DNA of 64,000 nucleotides from Methanoculleus oceani (GTDB lineage Archaea; Halobacteriota; Methanomicrobia; Methanomicrobiales; Methanoculleaceae): contig NZ_QFDM01000001.1 of NCBI RefSeq assembly GCF_023702065.1, positions 372,001 through 436,000 of the forward strand. Reading direction: 5' to 3'. The notes below the pieces were generated by a model. It was not told the origin of the DNA. It saw nothing but the letters and a program-made list of their open reading frames with translations, and did no database searches. Shown here piece after piece: positions 1 to 8,619 of this stretch. Every line of letters begins with the position of its first letter. The first letter of the stretch is position 1. Position numbers and translations under genes: made by a program.

Positions 1-184
1 CCGGGAAGGGAGTCGCCGTCGTTACCGGTGTGGGCGGGACGTATACGGCCGGTTTCGGGATAGAAGCCGGTCCGGGAGAGGCGAGGCCGATCGGCTCCCC
101 GAGGAGCGCGGGTTTCACTACGAGGGCGACGACCAGGATCACGAGCCCGCCCGCGAGAACCGGGACAATATCCTTCCATTCCAT
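1..184 (-). CDS. Membrane-anchored protein, N-terminal fragment (3' end outside window)
   Basis: The reading frame starts at an ATG at 184 and runs off the left edge, leaving about 61 residues. It begins MEWKDIVPVLAGG, followed by one hydrophobic segment (about residues 8-24), then a Pro/Thr/Ala-rich stretch containing VYVPPTPVTTATPFP. A single N-terminal anchor followed by a Pro/Thr linker is common in methanogen surface proteins, so an extracellular domain probably follows outside the window. A purine-rich GGAGGG lies a short way upstream of the ATG. The function cannot be told from this fragment. Confidence 0.65.
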   Translation of the reverse strand, partial: MEWKDIVPVLAGGLVILVVALVVKPALLGEPIGLASPGPASIPKPAVYVPPTPVTTATPFP

Positions 185-258
185 CTCCGGGGTCCCTCCG
201 CGTATCGGTAAGTAGGTATGGGCGACCTCCCGCTAAAAATACGTCGATCCCCAGTCGC

Positions 259-480
259 TTACGATGCCCGGACACCAAAGAACGCGGCGATGAACCGGAA
301 CACGGCGTAGAGGAAGTAGAGGCCGAAGACCCCGGCGACGATGCCGACCGCAAAGAGGAGGAGGGCGGCCGCCGGCATCACCGACGGTAACGCCGGGGGG
401 ACGAGGGCGAACGCCGCCCAGAGCATCGCCGCGATAACGGTGGAGAGCAGTGCTTTCCGGACGATTCGGGCTTTCGTCAT
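259..480 (-). CDS. Small membrane protein, 73 aa
   Basis: The protein starts MTKARIVRKALLS and has two strongly hydrophobic segments (about residues 10-32 and 37-69), with a basic N-terminus and the end FFGVRAS. Its ATG lies 2 nt beyond the stop codon of the upstream acetyltransferase gene, so the two are probably co-translated. I recognise no family. The start was chosen because longer versions would read back through the acetyltransferase gene. Confidence 0.6.
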   Translation of the reverse strand: MTKARIVRKALLSTVIAAMLWAAFALVPPALPSVMPAAALLLFAVGIVAGVFGLYFLYAVFRFIAAFFGVRAS

Positions 481-482
481 CT

Positions 483-1010
483 TCAGTTCTCGTCGCAGAG
501 CTCGAACACAGGCGGATAGAGGACGAGTCCCCCGACGGTCTCGGCGGCCCCGGGCCGGAGTTCGAGCATCATGAACGCCTCGTCCGGGACCGGGAAGGGC
601 GCTGCAAAGCCTTTCTCGCGTGCCGGGACGAACCCGAATCGGGGGTAGTAACCGGGGTGCCCGACGACTATGACGACGCCGTAGCCGAGCCGCCGGCATT
701 CGGCGAGTCCCTGGAAGACGAGCGCGGAACCGATCCCCTGCCGCTGAAAGGACGGATCCACCGCCACCGGGGCGAGAGCGAGCACCGTGCCGTCTTCGAT
801 CGTTCTCACGGGGGAGAAGAGGATATGGCCGACGACCCGGCCGTCCGTCTCCGCGACCAGGGAGAGATCGGGAATGAATCCTGGTGACTTCCGGAGGGCT
901 TCGACCAGCCGGGCCTCGCCTTCACGCCCGAACGCACGCCGGATCAGGTCATGGACCGCCGGGTAATCCTCTCTCGCTTCAGGCCGGATCGCTACCGGAT
1001 GGGGCGCCAT
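483..1010 (-). CDS. GNAT-family N-acetyltransferase
   Basis: The 175-residue protein has the GNAT fold pattern: an N-terminal substrate-binding half, then VAVDPSFQRQGIGSALV (about residues 86-102), which holds the acetyl-CoA pyrophosphate-binding Q/RxxGxG/A motif. The later segment VVGHPGYYPRFGFVPA is typical of the YhbS-like subgroup. The substrate cannot be deduced. It lies 51 bp downstream of the glycogen phosphorylase gene on the same strand and directly upstream of a small membrane protein, so the three may share a transcript. Confidence 0.85.
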   Translation of the reverse strand: MAPHPVAIRPEAREDYPAVHDLIRRAFGREGEARLVEALRKSPGFIPDLSLVAETDGRVVGHILFSPVRTIEDGTVLALAPVAVDPSFQRQGIGSALVFQGLAECRRLGYGVVIVVGHPGYYPRFGFVPAREKGFAAPFPVPDEAFMMLELRPGAAETVGGLVLYPPVFELCDEN

Positions 1011-1061
1011 GTACCGTACGTAACCCCCGGTACTCCTTGAACCTGCCGGACCGGTTCCGGA

Positions 1062-3287
1062 TCACCTCACTCCAGGCTCGGGGCCTGTGGGGCAGACGCC
1101 CTCGACGCCGGCCAGCTGCCTTGCCGGCCCGGCCGCATACATGCAGACCGAAGGATAATACCTGGTGACATATTCCTTGAGCATCCGGTGGGAGCAGTAC
1201 TGCGGGGTGATGCTCTTCATCGACTCCTTCATCATCCGGACCCACCTGTGCGGGACGTCGTCCATCGTCCGCGAGTAGTAAAGCGGCGAGATCTCGTTCT
1301 CGATGAGATCGTAGAGCACCTCTGCGTCCGCCCGGTTCTCTCCCGCATAGGGTGCGCGGCCCTCGAAGCCCCAGCCGTTCCTTCCGTTGTAACCCTCGAT
1401 CCACCACCCGTCGAGAACCGAGAGGTTCAGTACCCCGTTCATCCCCGCCTTCATACCGCTCGTGCCGCTCGCCTCCATGAGCGGGACAGGGGTGTTCATC
1501 CAGACATCCACCCCATGTACCATGTAGCGTGCAATTTGCTCGCCGTAATCCTCGACAAATGCGATCCGGCCCCCGAACCGGGGGTCCTGGCAGTACTGGT
1601 AGATCTTCTGCAGGATACGCTTGCCCGGCTCGTCGGCCGGGTGGGCCTTCCCGGCGAAGATGAACTGCACCGGCCTCCAGCGGTTGTTCACGATCCGGTC
1701 AAGCCGGTCCAGGTCCTCGAAGATGAGGTCCGCCCGCTTGTACTCGGCGAACCGCCGGGCAAACCCGATCGTCAGCGCCGAGGTATCGAGCATGAGCCCT
1801 TCGGCCGCGAGATTCGCGGGCTCTTCGCGCAGATTCGCCCATTTGCGGCGTTTTCGATCCCGGATCCGGGCAAAGAGTTTCATCTTCAGCCACTGATGCT
1901 CGCGCCAGAGTTCTTCGTCCGGGATCTCGTCGACCACCTCCCAGAGGATCGGGTTATCGTAGTCCTCCCGCCAGTTCGGGTGGACCGGGTCCATGTACCG
2001 GTCGAAAAGCCCCTCGATCCGGTGGTTCAGCCAGGTCGGCACGTGAACGCCGTTCGTGATGGCGTCGATCGGCACCTCCCGGGGAGTGAGGTCGGGCCAG
2101 AGGGGCTGCCACATCTCCCGGGCGACCTCGCCGTGCTTCTGGGAGACTCCGTTGTGGAAACGGCTCATCCTGAGCGCAAAGGCGGTCATGTTGAACCCGG
2201 CGCCCGGGTTATGCGGGTCATCTCCGAGCGCCATGAACTCGTCCCAGGTAAGCCCGAGCGACGAGCAGTAATTGCGGAAATACTTCGCCATCAGGTCTTC
2301 TGGGAAGACGTCGTGGGCGGCCGGAACGGGAGTATGGGTGGTGAAGACCGAGGTGCCCCTGACCCGCTCGAGCGCCTCTTCACGCGGCATTCCGGACGCG
2401 AGCCGCTCACGAAGCCGCTCGAGGATGGCAAACGCAGAATGGCCCTCGTTCAAGTGCATCGCCGAGTAGTCCACGCCCAGGGCATGGAGGACCTTCCTCC
2501 CGCCGATACCGAGCACCAGTTCCTGCCGGAGCCGGCACTCGAGCTCCTTTAAGTAAAGGCGATGGGAGATGCTCCGGTTCTCGGGGAGGTTCTCGTCGAT
2601 ATGGGTGTCGAGGAGGTAGAGGGGGACCCGTCCCACCTGCACCTTCCAGACCGCGACATAGATGGGCGGCTCGATCAGGGGGACCTGCACCACAAGCTGC
2701 TTCCCGTCGTCGCCGATCACCCGGAGAACCGGGGCGGCGTCGCGATCCAGGATCTCCGCGACGTTCTTCTGCCACCCGTCCCCCTCGATATGCTGGTGGA
2801 GATAGCCTTCGGCGTACATGAACCCGACGGCGACCGTCGGCACGCCGAGGTCGCTCGACGACTTGACGTGGTCGCCCGCGAGGATCCCGAGCCCCCCCGC
2901 GTAGAGCGGGAGCGAGTGGTGCAGCCCGAACTCGCTTGAGAGGTAGGCGATCGTCAGCGGCGCCCGTCCGGGATAGTGCTGCGCAAACCAGCTCGTCCCC
3001 GGCACCATATACTCCTTGAACCGGTGCATGATGATATCGTAACGGCGGAGGTACTCCGGATTCGCTGCCGCCCGCTCGAAGAACCGGGGCGGGGTATCGA
3101 GAAGCATCCTGACCGGGTTATGGCGGCTCATCTTCCACTCCGCCCGGTTCAGCATCTTGAAGAGCACGCTCGCCGAGGAGTGCCAGCTCCACCAGAGGTT
3201 GTACGCGAGGTCGACCAGCCCGAAGATCCGTTCCGGGACGTGGGCGAACCGGTCGTAGGGTATCTCCGTCTTCATCGCGACGGGCAT
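1062..3287 (-). CDS. glgP: Alpha-glucan (glycogen) phosphorylase, short form
   Basis: This is a GT35 phosphorylase that cleaves alpha-1,4-glucan with phosphate to give glucose 1-phosphate. The 741 residues include the N-terminal DUF3417-like segment of the short archaeal/bacterial form (FGLVDLAYNLWWSWHSSA), the glucan-site segment AYLSSEFGLHHSLPLYAGGL, and the PLP-site region EASGTSGMKAGMNGVLNLS, whose Lys carries pyridoxal phosphate. I chose the ATG at 3287 because GAGG sits 6 nt upstream; a GTG at 3299 is also in frame. With the ROK kinase and GAPDH nearby it suggests glycogen storage and use. Confidence 0.93.
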   Translation of the reverse strand: MPVAMKTEIPYDRFAHVPERIFGLVDLAYNLWWSWHSSASVLFKMLNRAEWKMSRHNPVRMLLDTPPRFFERAAANPEYLRRYDIIMHRFKEYMVPGTSWFAQHYPGRAPLTIAYLSSEFGLHHSLPLYAGGLGILAGDHVKSSSDLGVPTVAVGFMYAEGYLHQHIEGDGWQKNVAEILDRDAAPVLRVIGDDGKQLVVQVPLIEPPIYVAVWKVQVGRVPLYLLDTHIDENLPENRSISHRLYLKELECRLRQELVLGIGGRKVLHALGVDYSAMHLNEGHSAFAILERLRERLASGMPREEALERVRGTSVFTTHTPVPAAHDVFPEDLMAKYFRNYCSSLGLTWDEFMALGDDPHNPGAGFNMTAFALRMSRFHNGVSQKHGEVAREMWQPLWPDLTPREVPIDAITNGVHVPTWLNHRIEGLFDRYMDPVHPNWREDYDNPILWEVVDEIPDEELWREHQWLKMKLFARIRDRKRRKWANLREEPANLAAEGLMLDTSALTIGFARRFAEYKRADLIFEDLDRLDRIVNNRWRPVQFIFAGKAHPADEPGKRILQKIYQYCQDPRFGGRIAFVEDYGEQIARYMVHGVDVWMNTPVPLMEASGTSGMKAGMNGVLNLSVLDGWWIEGYNGRNGWGFEGRAPYAGENRADAEVLYDLIENEISPLYYSRTMDDVPHRWVRMMKESMKSITPQYCSHRMLKEYVTRYYPSVCMYAAGPARQLAGVEGVCPTGPEPGVR

Positions 3288-3344
3288 TATCTGCCTCACA
3301 AGATAAGTGCTTCTGTCAGGAGGGGCGGGCGGGCAGGGATCGGC

Positions 3345-3623
3345 TCACCGCCGCTCTTCACGCTCCATGTACTCCCGGATCTTTTTCTCCTCCCAGTCTC
3401 TCCCGAGGAACCGGTCCCTGCCGAAGACCTGGAGCGCGTGGAAGAACACGCCCACCCCCCAGAAGATGGTTACCCAGTAGAACCAGAGCGCCCCGGGGCT
3501 GGAAACCATGTTGATCGTGAAGAGGAGGAGGTTGACGGCGATGTAGACCGCAAGGTGCATGTAGAACCCCCGGATCTCCTCGACCCGCCTCTTCGCACGA
3601 GCATAACTGTTCTGTTCGTCCAT
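3345..3623 (-). CDS. 2TM-domain protein, 92 aa
   Basis: This small membrane protein has two transmembrane helices (about residues 22-40 and 46-66) between charged ends, RAKRRVEEIRGFYMHLAVY at the start and DWEEKKIREYMEREERR at the end. The pattern matches the 2TM domain family (PF13239), whose function is not established; in bacteria the domain also occurs next to histidine kinase domains. It is 57 bp upstream of glgP on the same strand. The TATA box 27 bp before the ATG suggests a leaderless transcript that may continue into glgP. Confidence 0.75.
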   Translation of the reverse strand: MDEQNSYARAKRRVEEIRGFYMHLAVYIAVNLLLFTINMVSSPGALWFYWVTIFWGVGVFFHALQVFGRDRFLGRDWEEKKIREYMEREERR

Positions 3624-3646
3624 ATATTCCGGTTACGAACCCTGAC

Positions 3647-3654
3647 GTTTATAC
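3647..3654 (-). promoter_or_regulatory. TATA box of the 2TM-protein/glgP unit
   Basis: On the minus strand the sequence reads GGTATAAACG, centred about 27 bp upstream of the ATG at 3623. This spacing places transcription start at or next to the start codon. Confidence 0.55.
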
Positions 3655-3825
3655 CTGCCTATGCCGTTCCTCATGGTTTTCCCGGGGGTATCGCGAGAGT
3701 GAAGGGTATCGCTGCCCGGCACCGGCAAGACCTGCGCGGCGTGCGGGCCCCTGCCGGGATAACAGGGGGATTGAAGAGACAGTTTCGACGCATTCTGCCG
3801 CAAGATGGCCGAAAGGAATGGAAAG

Positions 3826-3835
3826 GTATTATATG
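3826..3835 (+). promoter_or_regulatory. TATA box of the ABC-2 exporter operon
   Basis: AAAGGTATTATATGCA is an A/T-rich element in otherwise GC-rich DNA, preceded by a purine-rich stretch that could act as the TFB recognition element. It predicts a start near 3860 and a leader of about 25 nt that contains GGAGGAG (3868-3874). I see no gene in the rest of 3655-3885. Confidence 0.5.
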
Positions 3836-3885
3836 CACCTTTTGCCGATGTTCCTTCATTATAACCCGGAGGAGCGTGTATTCGA

Positions 3886-4611
3886 GTGCGGCAGATGATC
3901 GAGGCGAACGACCTCACGAAAGACTACGGTAATGTTACTGCGGTGAACAGGGTATCGTTCTCCGTCGCGGAAGGGGAACTTTTCGGCCTGCTCGGGCCGA
4001 ACGGCTCGGGCAAGACGACGATGATCCGGATGCTGACCGGGCAGGTCCGGCCGACCTCCGGGTCGGCCCGGGTGATGGGGCTCGATGCGGCGAAAGACCC
4101 CATCGGGGTCCGTGGACTCGTCGGGATCATCCCCGAACAGGAGACGCCGCCGAGTTTCCTCACCGCGGAGGAGTACCTCCGCTTCGTGGCCAGCATCCGC
4201 AACCTCGATTCGGTGGACGAGCGGTGCGACCGCTGGTTCGACCTGCTGGAGTTCGGGGACAAAAAGGACGTCCTCTGCAAGGACCTCTCGCGGGGCACCC
4301 GGCAGAAACTGATGTTTGCGCAGGCGTTCCTCCACGAACCAGAGCTCGCCCTCATCGACGAGCCGCTGATCAACCTGGACCCCATCATGCAGCGGACAGT
4401 GAAGGACTTCCTGCAGGAATACGTCCGTGACGGCGGGACCGTCTTCTTCTCCACCCATATCCTCGAGATCGCCGAAGAGATCTGCGACCGGATCGGGATC
4501 ATCCACAACGGCAGGCTCCTTCACGCCGGTCGGGTCGAAGACCTCGTCGGGTCGGACAGGCACCTTGAGCCCTTCTTCCTCGACCTGGTCAAGGGTGATG
4601 CCGGTGCCTGA
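3886..4611 (+). CDS. ABC transporter ATP-binding protein (ABC-2 exporter type)
   Basis: The 241-residue cytoplasmic ATPase has Walker A GPNGSGKTT (about residues 37-45), a degenerate signature segment LSRGTRQKLMFAQAF in place of LSGGQ, Walker B ALIDEPL with the usual catalytic Glu, and the H-loop STH. The ATPase drives the membrane protein encoded next, whose start overlaps this gene by 14 bp. The GTG at 3886 follows GGAGGAG by 11 nt; the in-frame ATG at 3895 is an alternative. The cargo is unknown. Confidence 0.88.
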   Translation: MRQMIEANDLTKDYGNVTAVNRVSFSVAEGELFGLLGPNGSGKTTMIRMLTGQVRPTSGSARVMGLDAAKDPIGVRGLVGIIPEQETPPSFLTAEEYLRFVASIRNLDSVDERCDRWFDLLEFGDKKDVLCKDLSRGTRQKLMFAQAFLHEPELALIDEPLINLDPIMQRTVKDFLQEYVRDGGTVFFSTHILEIAEEICDRIGIIHNGRLLHAGRVEDLVGSDRHLEPFFLDLVKGDAGA

Positions 4612-5998
4612 CCTCTTCCTCGCGATGATGAAGGAGGAGTGGCGGATCCACTCGACGATCTTCGGGAGCCTCGGGTTCGCCCTCTTCCCGGCGGTCGTCG
4701 CGGTCTTTGCCCTTCTCGGGTCGCTCACCCTCCCGCTCTTTGCTGACGTGCTCCCGTACGCCGCGGTCGCGCTCCTCGCGCACGCCCTCTTCCTGCTCAT
4801 GGGCGTGATGGTGGGGTCGTTCGGTCTCATGGGGCGGGAGTTCATGAACCGCCGGTTCGGGCAGGCGAGCCTCGTCGCTTACGCCTCCAGGAGCCTCCCG
4901 GTCTCGGAGCGGCGAATATTTGCGGCGTTTCTCGTGAAGGACACGGTCTACTATATCCTGCTCTACGTCCTCCCCTTCGCGGCCGGATTTGCCGCGGCGA
5001 CGCCGTTCATCGGCCTCGATCCGGGTCTGGGGCTCCTCGCGTTCGTCTCTCTCGCGCTCGCCTTCCTCCTCGGACTCTCCGTCGTCTGCTTTCTCTCGAC
5101 CCTCTACGCACGCTCTGTTGCGCTCCTCGCCGGAACCGTAATTGTGCTCGCAGTCGCCGGGGTCGCGGCTTCACGCTCCGGCCTCGCCGTCCTTCCCCCG
5201 TATGCCTTCTTCCTCGACCCGGCACCGGAACCGTTCGCGCTCTCGCTCCTCCTCATCCTGGTCCCGGCAGCCGTCTCGGTGCTCTTCGTCACCGTCGAAT
5301 ACCCGGATCGGACGAAGCGGTTTAAAAACAGCCTCGATCCCCTCGCGGAGAGGGTCCGCGCCCTCGGGAGCGCGCACTTCATCGCCAAGGACGCCCTCGA
5401 CCTCCTGCGCAGCGAAGGAGGCGCGGGGAAGGTGATCTTCTCGTTCCTCTTCCCCCTCGGCCTCATCTGGGTCTGTCTCCGGGTCCTGATCCGGTTCATC
5501 CCGGGGATCGATCCCCTCGTGGTCTTTGCGGTCCTCCTCGGGGTGATATCGGCCACCATCTACAACTGGCTGACCGAGTTCGACTCCTTTACGTCCTACG
5601 CCTTCCTGCCGGTAAGGGTCTCGGAGGTGATCGACGCAAAACTGAAGAGTTACGGCCTCGCAAACCTCCTCCCGGCCACGGTGCTCGCGCTTGCGGCAGC
5701 GACCGCCGGCGGGGCGGGGACGTTCATCCCGGCCCTTGCCGCGTTCCTCTCGGTCTCGGTCTACACCCTCGCGGTGACGGTCTACCTCACCGGCCTCCAC
5801 CCGAACGTGATGCTGTACTCCGCCGGGGTCTTCCTCCGCTACCTGCTCGCGATAAGCCCGGCGCTCCTTCTCCTGATCTTCGCGTCGATCCTCGACCCCT
5901 GGTACGCAGCCTTGAGCCTCCTCCTCATCGCGCCGGCGGCGTTCCTTCTTTCCCGCGGCCGGGCGAAGTGGCAGGCGTGGGAGATGCCGGGATATTAA
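4598..5998 (+). CDS. ABC-2 type transporter permease
   Basis: This protein of about 466 residues begins MPVPDLFLAMMKEEWRIHS and is mostly hydrophobic, with around ten to twelve predicted membrane segments. A soluble stretch near the middle (EYPDRTKRFKNSLDPLAERV) separates two membrane halves. The ATG lies inside the end of the ATPase gene, a typical coupled ABC operon. The family exports lipids, drugs or ions, or regulates membrane proteins; nothing here identifies the cargo. Confidence 0.8.
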   Translation: MPVPDLFLAMMKEEWRIHSTIFGSLGFALFPAVVAVFALLGSLTLPLFADVLPYAAVALLAHALFLLMGVMVGSFGLMGREFMNRRFGQASLVAYASRSLPVSERRIFAAFLVKDTVYYILLYVLPFAAGFAAATPFIGLDPGLGLLAFVSLALAFLLGLSVVCFLSTLYARSVALLAGTVIVLAVAGVAASRSGLAVLPPYAFFLDPAPEPFALSLLLILVPAAVSVLFVTVEYPDRTKRFKNSLDPLAERVRALGSAHFIAKDALDLLRSEGGAGKVIFSFLFPLGLIWVCLRVLIRFIPGIDPLVVFAVLLGVISATIYNWLTEFDSFTSYAFLPVRVSEVIDAKLKSYGLANLLPATVLALAAATAGGAGTFIPALAAFLSVSVYTLAVTVYLTGLHPNVMLYSAGVFLRYLLAISPALLLLIFASILDPWYAALSLLLIAPAAFLLSRGRAKWQAWEMPGY

Positions 5999-6071
5999 AC
6001 CCCCGCTGCACCTCTCACTTTCACCCCCCGCACGGCGCAGCTTCAAGAGCATTGCGGGAGACCCAGGGAGT

Positions 6072-6464
6072 ATGCTACGAAGAGCCGGCTACCTCGAGAG
6101 GTGCAGGTCCGCCGCAGTCGACGAGGAGGGGAGAGCCTGCCGGATCGTCGAGGTCGCACTCGACGGCCGGCGGTTCGGAGTCCGGGTCGGCGAACTCCTG
6201 CAGGCGCTCGACGGGCGGCGCCCCGCCCGGGTCGGGCCGCTCCGCCGGGACCGGGGGCCGGTCCTCGGCGATACGGTCGGCCACGCGGAGCGGTCCCGAA
6301 CGGGGGCGGCGATCGTCTTCGAGTTCCTCACCGGGGAGCGTTACACGGTACCGGCGGCGGCACTCCGGGCGGTCCTCGCCCGGGCCTCCACCTTCGCGCC
6401 CGTCGCGGCGATCCTGCCGGGGGCGAGGCCGGCCGCCCGGCAGCAGGTTCTCGTCACCGGGTAG
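6072..6464 (+). CDS. Hypothetical protein, 130 aa
   Basis: The frame starts MLRRAGYLERCRSAAVDEE, contains a beta-rich middle (IVEVALDGRRFGVRVGELL) and ends LPGARPAARQQVLVTG. GGGAG lies one base before the ATG, closer than ideal. Third positions are mostly G or C, as in neighbouring real genes. No family was recognised. It lies between the ABC permease gene and the convergent phosphatase-like gene. It is probably real but could be a spurious GC-rich frame. Confidence 0.5.
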   Translation: MLRRAGYLERCRSAAVDEEGRACRIVEVALDGRRFGVRVGELLQALDGRRPARVGPLRRDRGPVLGDTVGHAERSRTGAAIVFEFLTGERYTVPAAALRAVLARASTFAPVAAILPGARPAARQQVLVTG

Positions 6465-6493
6465 CCGCCTCGCGGTCCCGAGAGGCTCTGCGG

Positions 6494-7003
6494 TCACGCC
6501 GTGACCCGCTTCCTCGCGTACTCGTCCCAGTGCGCCTCGATGAAGCCCCGGATCCCCCGGCCCGGCCTGTACGGCGGGTATATCCGGCGGTAGGCCGCCT
6601 CGGCGTCGGCAAGGCTCTCCGTCGGCAGGACGTCGGTGTAGGCCGCAAGGTAGAGGAGCCCGATCGCCGCCGACCGGGAGACCCCGAAGCCGCAGTGGAC
6701 CAGCACCGGCCGGCCCTCCGAAAGACACCGGTGGATGAAGCGCAGGGCGGCATCGATCGCCTCTTTCGGGACATCGGCGGGATCCCTCGAGTCGACCAGG
6801 TTGAGCATCAGCCGGTTCCCCCGCCGGGCGACCAGATGCTCGGGGTGATCCGGGGGCACCGTGCCGAGGGGCGAGTAGGTAACCGCCAGGCAGTGGTAGG
6901 GGTTCCGGCAGGCGTGCACCACGCACCAGGTCTCGTGGGCCTCTACCGCGACCTCGTAGTCCTCCTGCGTCCCGATATACAGGTTCTGGTAGATCTCGAT
7001 CAT
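6494..7003 (-). CDS. Dual-specificity/tyrosine phosphatase-like protein
   Basis: The 169-residue protein contains the Cys-based phosphatase loop HCGFGVSRSA (Cys104, Arg110), matching HCxxGxxR, and an upstream Asp-containing loop NLVDSRDPADVP that could supply the general acid. It is probably a small cytoplasmic protein-tyrosine or dual-specificity phosphatase. The gene starts 15 bp after the ROK kinase gene on the same strand, so the two are probably co-transcribed. Its substrate could be protein, lipid or a sugar phosphate. Confidence 0.8.
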   Translation of the reverse strand: MIEIYQNLYIGTQEDYEVAVEAHETWCVVHACRNPYHCLAVTYSPLGTVPPDHPEHLVARRGNRLMLNLVDSRDPADVPKEAIDAALRFIHRCLSEGRPVLVHCGFGVSRSAAIGLLYLAAYTDVLPTESLADAEAAYRRIYPPYRPGRGIRGFIEAHWDEYARKRVTA

Positions 7004-7018
7004 GCTTCCCGTCCCGTT

Positions 7019-7945
7019 TCACCGTGTCTCGAGCGCGTACGCCGCCGCCCCGAGGAGCGGCGCCTGTCCTGCAAGGTCGGAGACGACAAGCCGGGGGAGG
7101 GCGAGGTAGCGGTCGATGCAGGGCTCCATGTGCCGGATCACGACATCTCCGTAGTAGAGGGCGAGCGGCCCGTCGAGCACGATCACCTCGGGGTTGTAGG
7201 CGACGATGACCGCCGAGACCCCCCGGGCGTTCACTTCCCCGAGCGTCCCCATGAAGGCGAGGGCGACCGGGTCCTCCGCCCGGGCCGCCTCGAAGATCGC
7301 CCTGGTGGAGCCGGCGTCGAACGCTACCTGCCGGACGTCGGCCGCCTCCCGCCACGCCGCGAAGAAGCGGGGGACGTTCTTTGCAGAGGCGTAGGCCTCC
7401 CAGTGGCCGGCAAACCCGCATCCGCAGACGAGGTTGTAACGGGTATCGACGGGGATGTGCCCGATCTCCCCGGCATTCCCGTTCACTCCGAGCAGCAGGC
7501 GGCCGTTCACCACCGCTCCGCCGCCGATGCCGGTCGAGAGGGTGACATAGACGACGTTATCGGAGCCGCGGGCGGCGCCCGCCCACCGCTCGCCGAGAAC
7601 GCCCGCCCGGGCGTCGTTGATCAGGGCGACCTCAAGGCCGAACCGCTCCCGGAGCGGCTCGACGACCTCCACGACCGGGAAAGCGATGTTCGGTGAGTCG
7701 ACGACCCACCCGCGGCCGAGATCCAGGGGTCCGGCCGACGCGACGCCGATGGCCGCGGCCTCCCGTCCTTGCGGCGACGCGAGGAGGGCCTCGATCCGGG
7801 CGACGATCGCCGCGGTGATCACCTCCCCGGAAGGCCCCGTGGCCGGCGTCGGGACGGCGTCGTGGGCGAGTACGGTCGCGTCGGAATCTACCAGGGCAGC
7901 GCGGAGGTTGGTCCCGCCGAGGTCAACGGCAATCACGGTGGTCAT
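7019..7945 (-). CDS. ROK-family sugar kinase (glucokinase-like)
   Basis: The 308-residue protein has the ROK/ASKHA phosphate motif VIAVDLGGTNLRAALVD at the N-terminus, the second phosphate motif STGIGGGAVVNG, and the zinc-site signature EIGHIPVD followed by CGCGFAGHWEAYAS, whose final Cys is replaced relative to CxCGxxGCxE. ROK members phosphorylate glucose, fructose or N-acyl sugars. I chose the ATG at 7945 because AGGAG ends 8 nt upstream; a GTG at 7954 is in frame. With glgP nearby a glucokinase role is plausible. Confidence 0.85.
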   Translation of the reverse strand: MTTVIAVDLGGTNLRAALVDSDATVLAHDAVPTPATGPSGEVITAAIVARIEALLASPQGREAAAIGVASAGPLDLGRGWVVDSPNIAFPVVEVVEPLRERFGLEVALINDARAGVLGERWAGAARGSDNVVYVTLSTGIGGGAVVNGRLLLGVNGNAGEIGHIPVDTRYNLVCGCGFAGHWEAYASAKNVPRFFAAWREAADVRQVAFDAGSTRAIFEAARAEDPVALAFMGTLGEVNARGVSAVIVAYNPEVIVLDGPLALYYGDVVIRHMEPCIDRYLALPRLVVSDLAGQAPLLGAAAYALETR

Positions 7946-8032
7946 ATGGGTCACTCCTTTCGATGGCAGGTGCTTCTCTTCTCGAATTGCGCGGACCAGC
8001 GGGATAAACCTACCCTTCTCCCCATTCCCGGA

Positions 8033-8269
8033 TCAGACGTCCTCCCCCACCGCCAGGCAGGGATACTTCTCCCGGGGATACCTGCCCTCTATGGAATCGC
8101 GGACGAACTGTTCCCTCGATGCGGCCGCGAGGAGACCGTTGTAGACCTCTTTTGTGACGCCGGCATAGCGGTAGGCGTCCCCGGTCGAGCAGATGACGAG
8201 AAGCGCCTTCGTTGTCGGATCATAGCCGACGGACCTGACGCCTGCGCGTCCGGCTGACTGTTGAGACAT
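8033..8269 (-). CDS. KTSC-domain protein, 78 aa
   Basis: The protein begins MSQQSAGRAGVRSVGYDPTT and carries the KTSC pattern: V-x-S-V-G-Y-D, then LLVICSTGDAYRYAGVTKEVYNGLL, and a C-terminal SIEGRYPREKYPCL. Small KTSC proteins (PF13619) are widespread and of unknown function, sometimes linked to nucleic-acid enzymes. It is paralogous to the gene just upstream on the same strand (8328-8540), with which it shares the domain throughout. Confidence 0.75.
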   Translation of the reverse strand: MSQQSAGRAGVRSVGYDPTTKALLVICSTGDAYRYAGVTKEVYNGLLAAASREQFVRDSIEGRYPREKYPCLAVGEDV

Positions 8270-8327
8270 GCGAACCGGGTGTGGTCGGCGGGGATGATAG
8301 CGGTTGCGGCGGGTACCGCCGGAAGCC

Positions 8328-8540
8328 TCACCGGACCTTCTCGTAGGGGTAGCGCAGCCGGATGAACTCCCCGAAGTAGCGGCCCTTCGACCGGGCCGCG
8401 AGCATTCCTTCGTAGACCGCGGGCGGCACGCCGACGTAGTGGTAGACACCGCCGCTGTGGAACTCGACCTCCAGGACCTCGTCTTCCGGGTCGTAGCCGA
8501 TGGATTTGATGTTGGTGGACTCGACGGTCTGGCGTTGCAT
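8328..8540 (-). CDS. KTSC-domain protein, 70 aa
   Basis: This is a complete KTSC domain: VESTNIKSIGYDPEDEVLEV, then FHSGGVYHYVGVPPAVYEGML, and the C-terminal FIRLRYPYEKVR. It is closer to the family consensus than its downstream paralogue, from which 58 bp separate it. The tandem pair looks like a local duplication. The function is unknown. Confidence 0.8.
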   Translation of the reverse strand: MQRQTVESTNIKSIGYDPEDEVLEVEFHSGGVYHYVGVPPAVYEGMLAARSKGRYFGEFIRLRYPYEKVR

Positions 8541-8619
8541 GGGCGGAAGTAGAGGGGTTGTGAGGGATAAGAGTTGTGGGGGATGGGGCTCAACGGTCGG
8601 CGGCGATCGGTCGGGAGAT

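Noticed and set aside
1188-2552. Long open frame on the plus strand opposite glgP
   Set aside because: Antisense shadow of a strongly supported phosphorylase gene.
6075-7421. Long open frame overlapping the phosphatase-like and ROK kinase genes
   Set aside because: It overlaps two well-supported genes in another frame and is an Arg/Gly/Pro-rich artefact.
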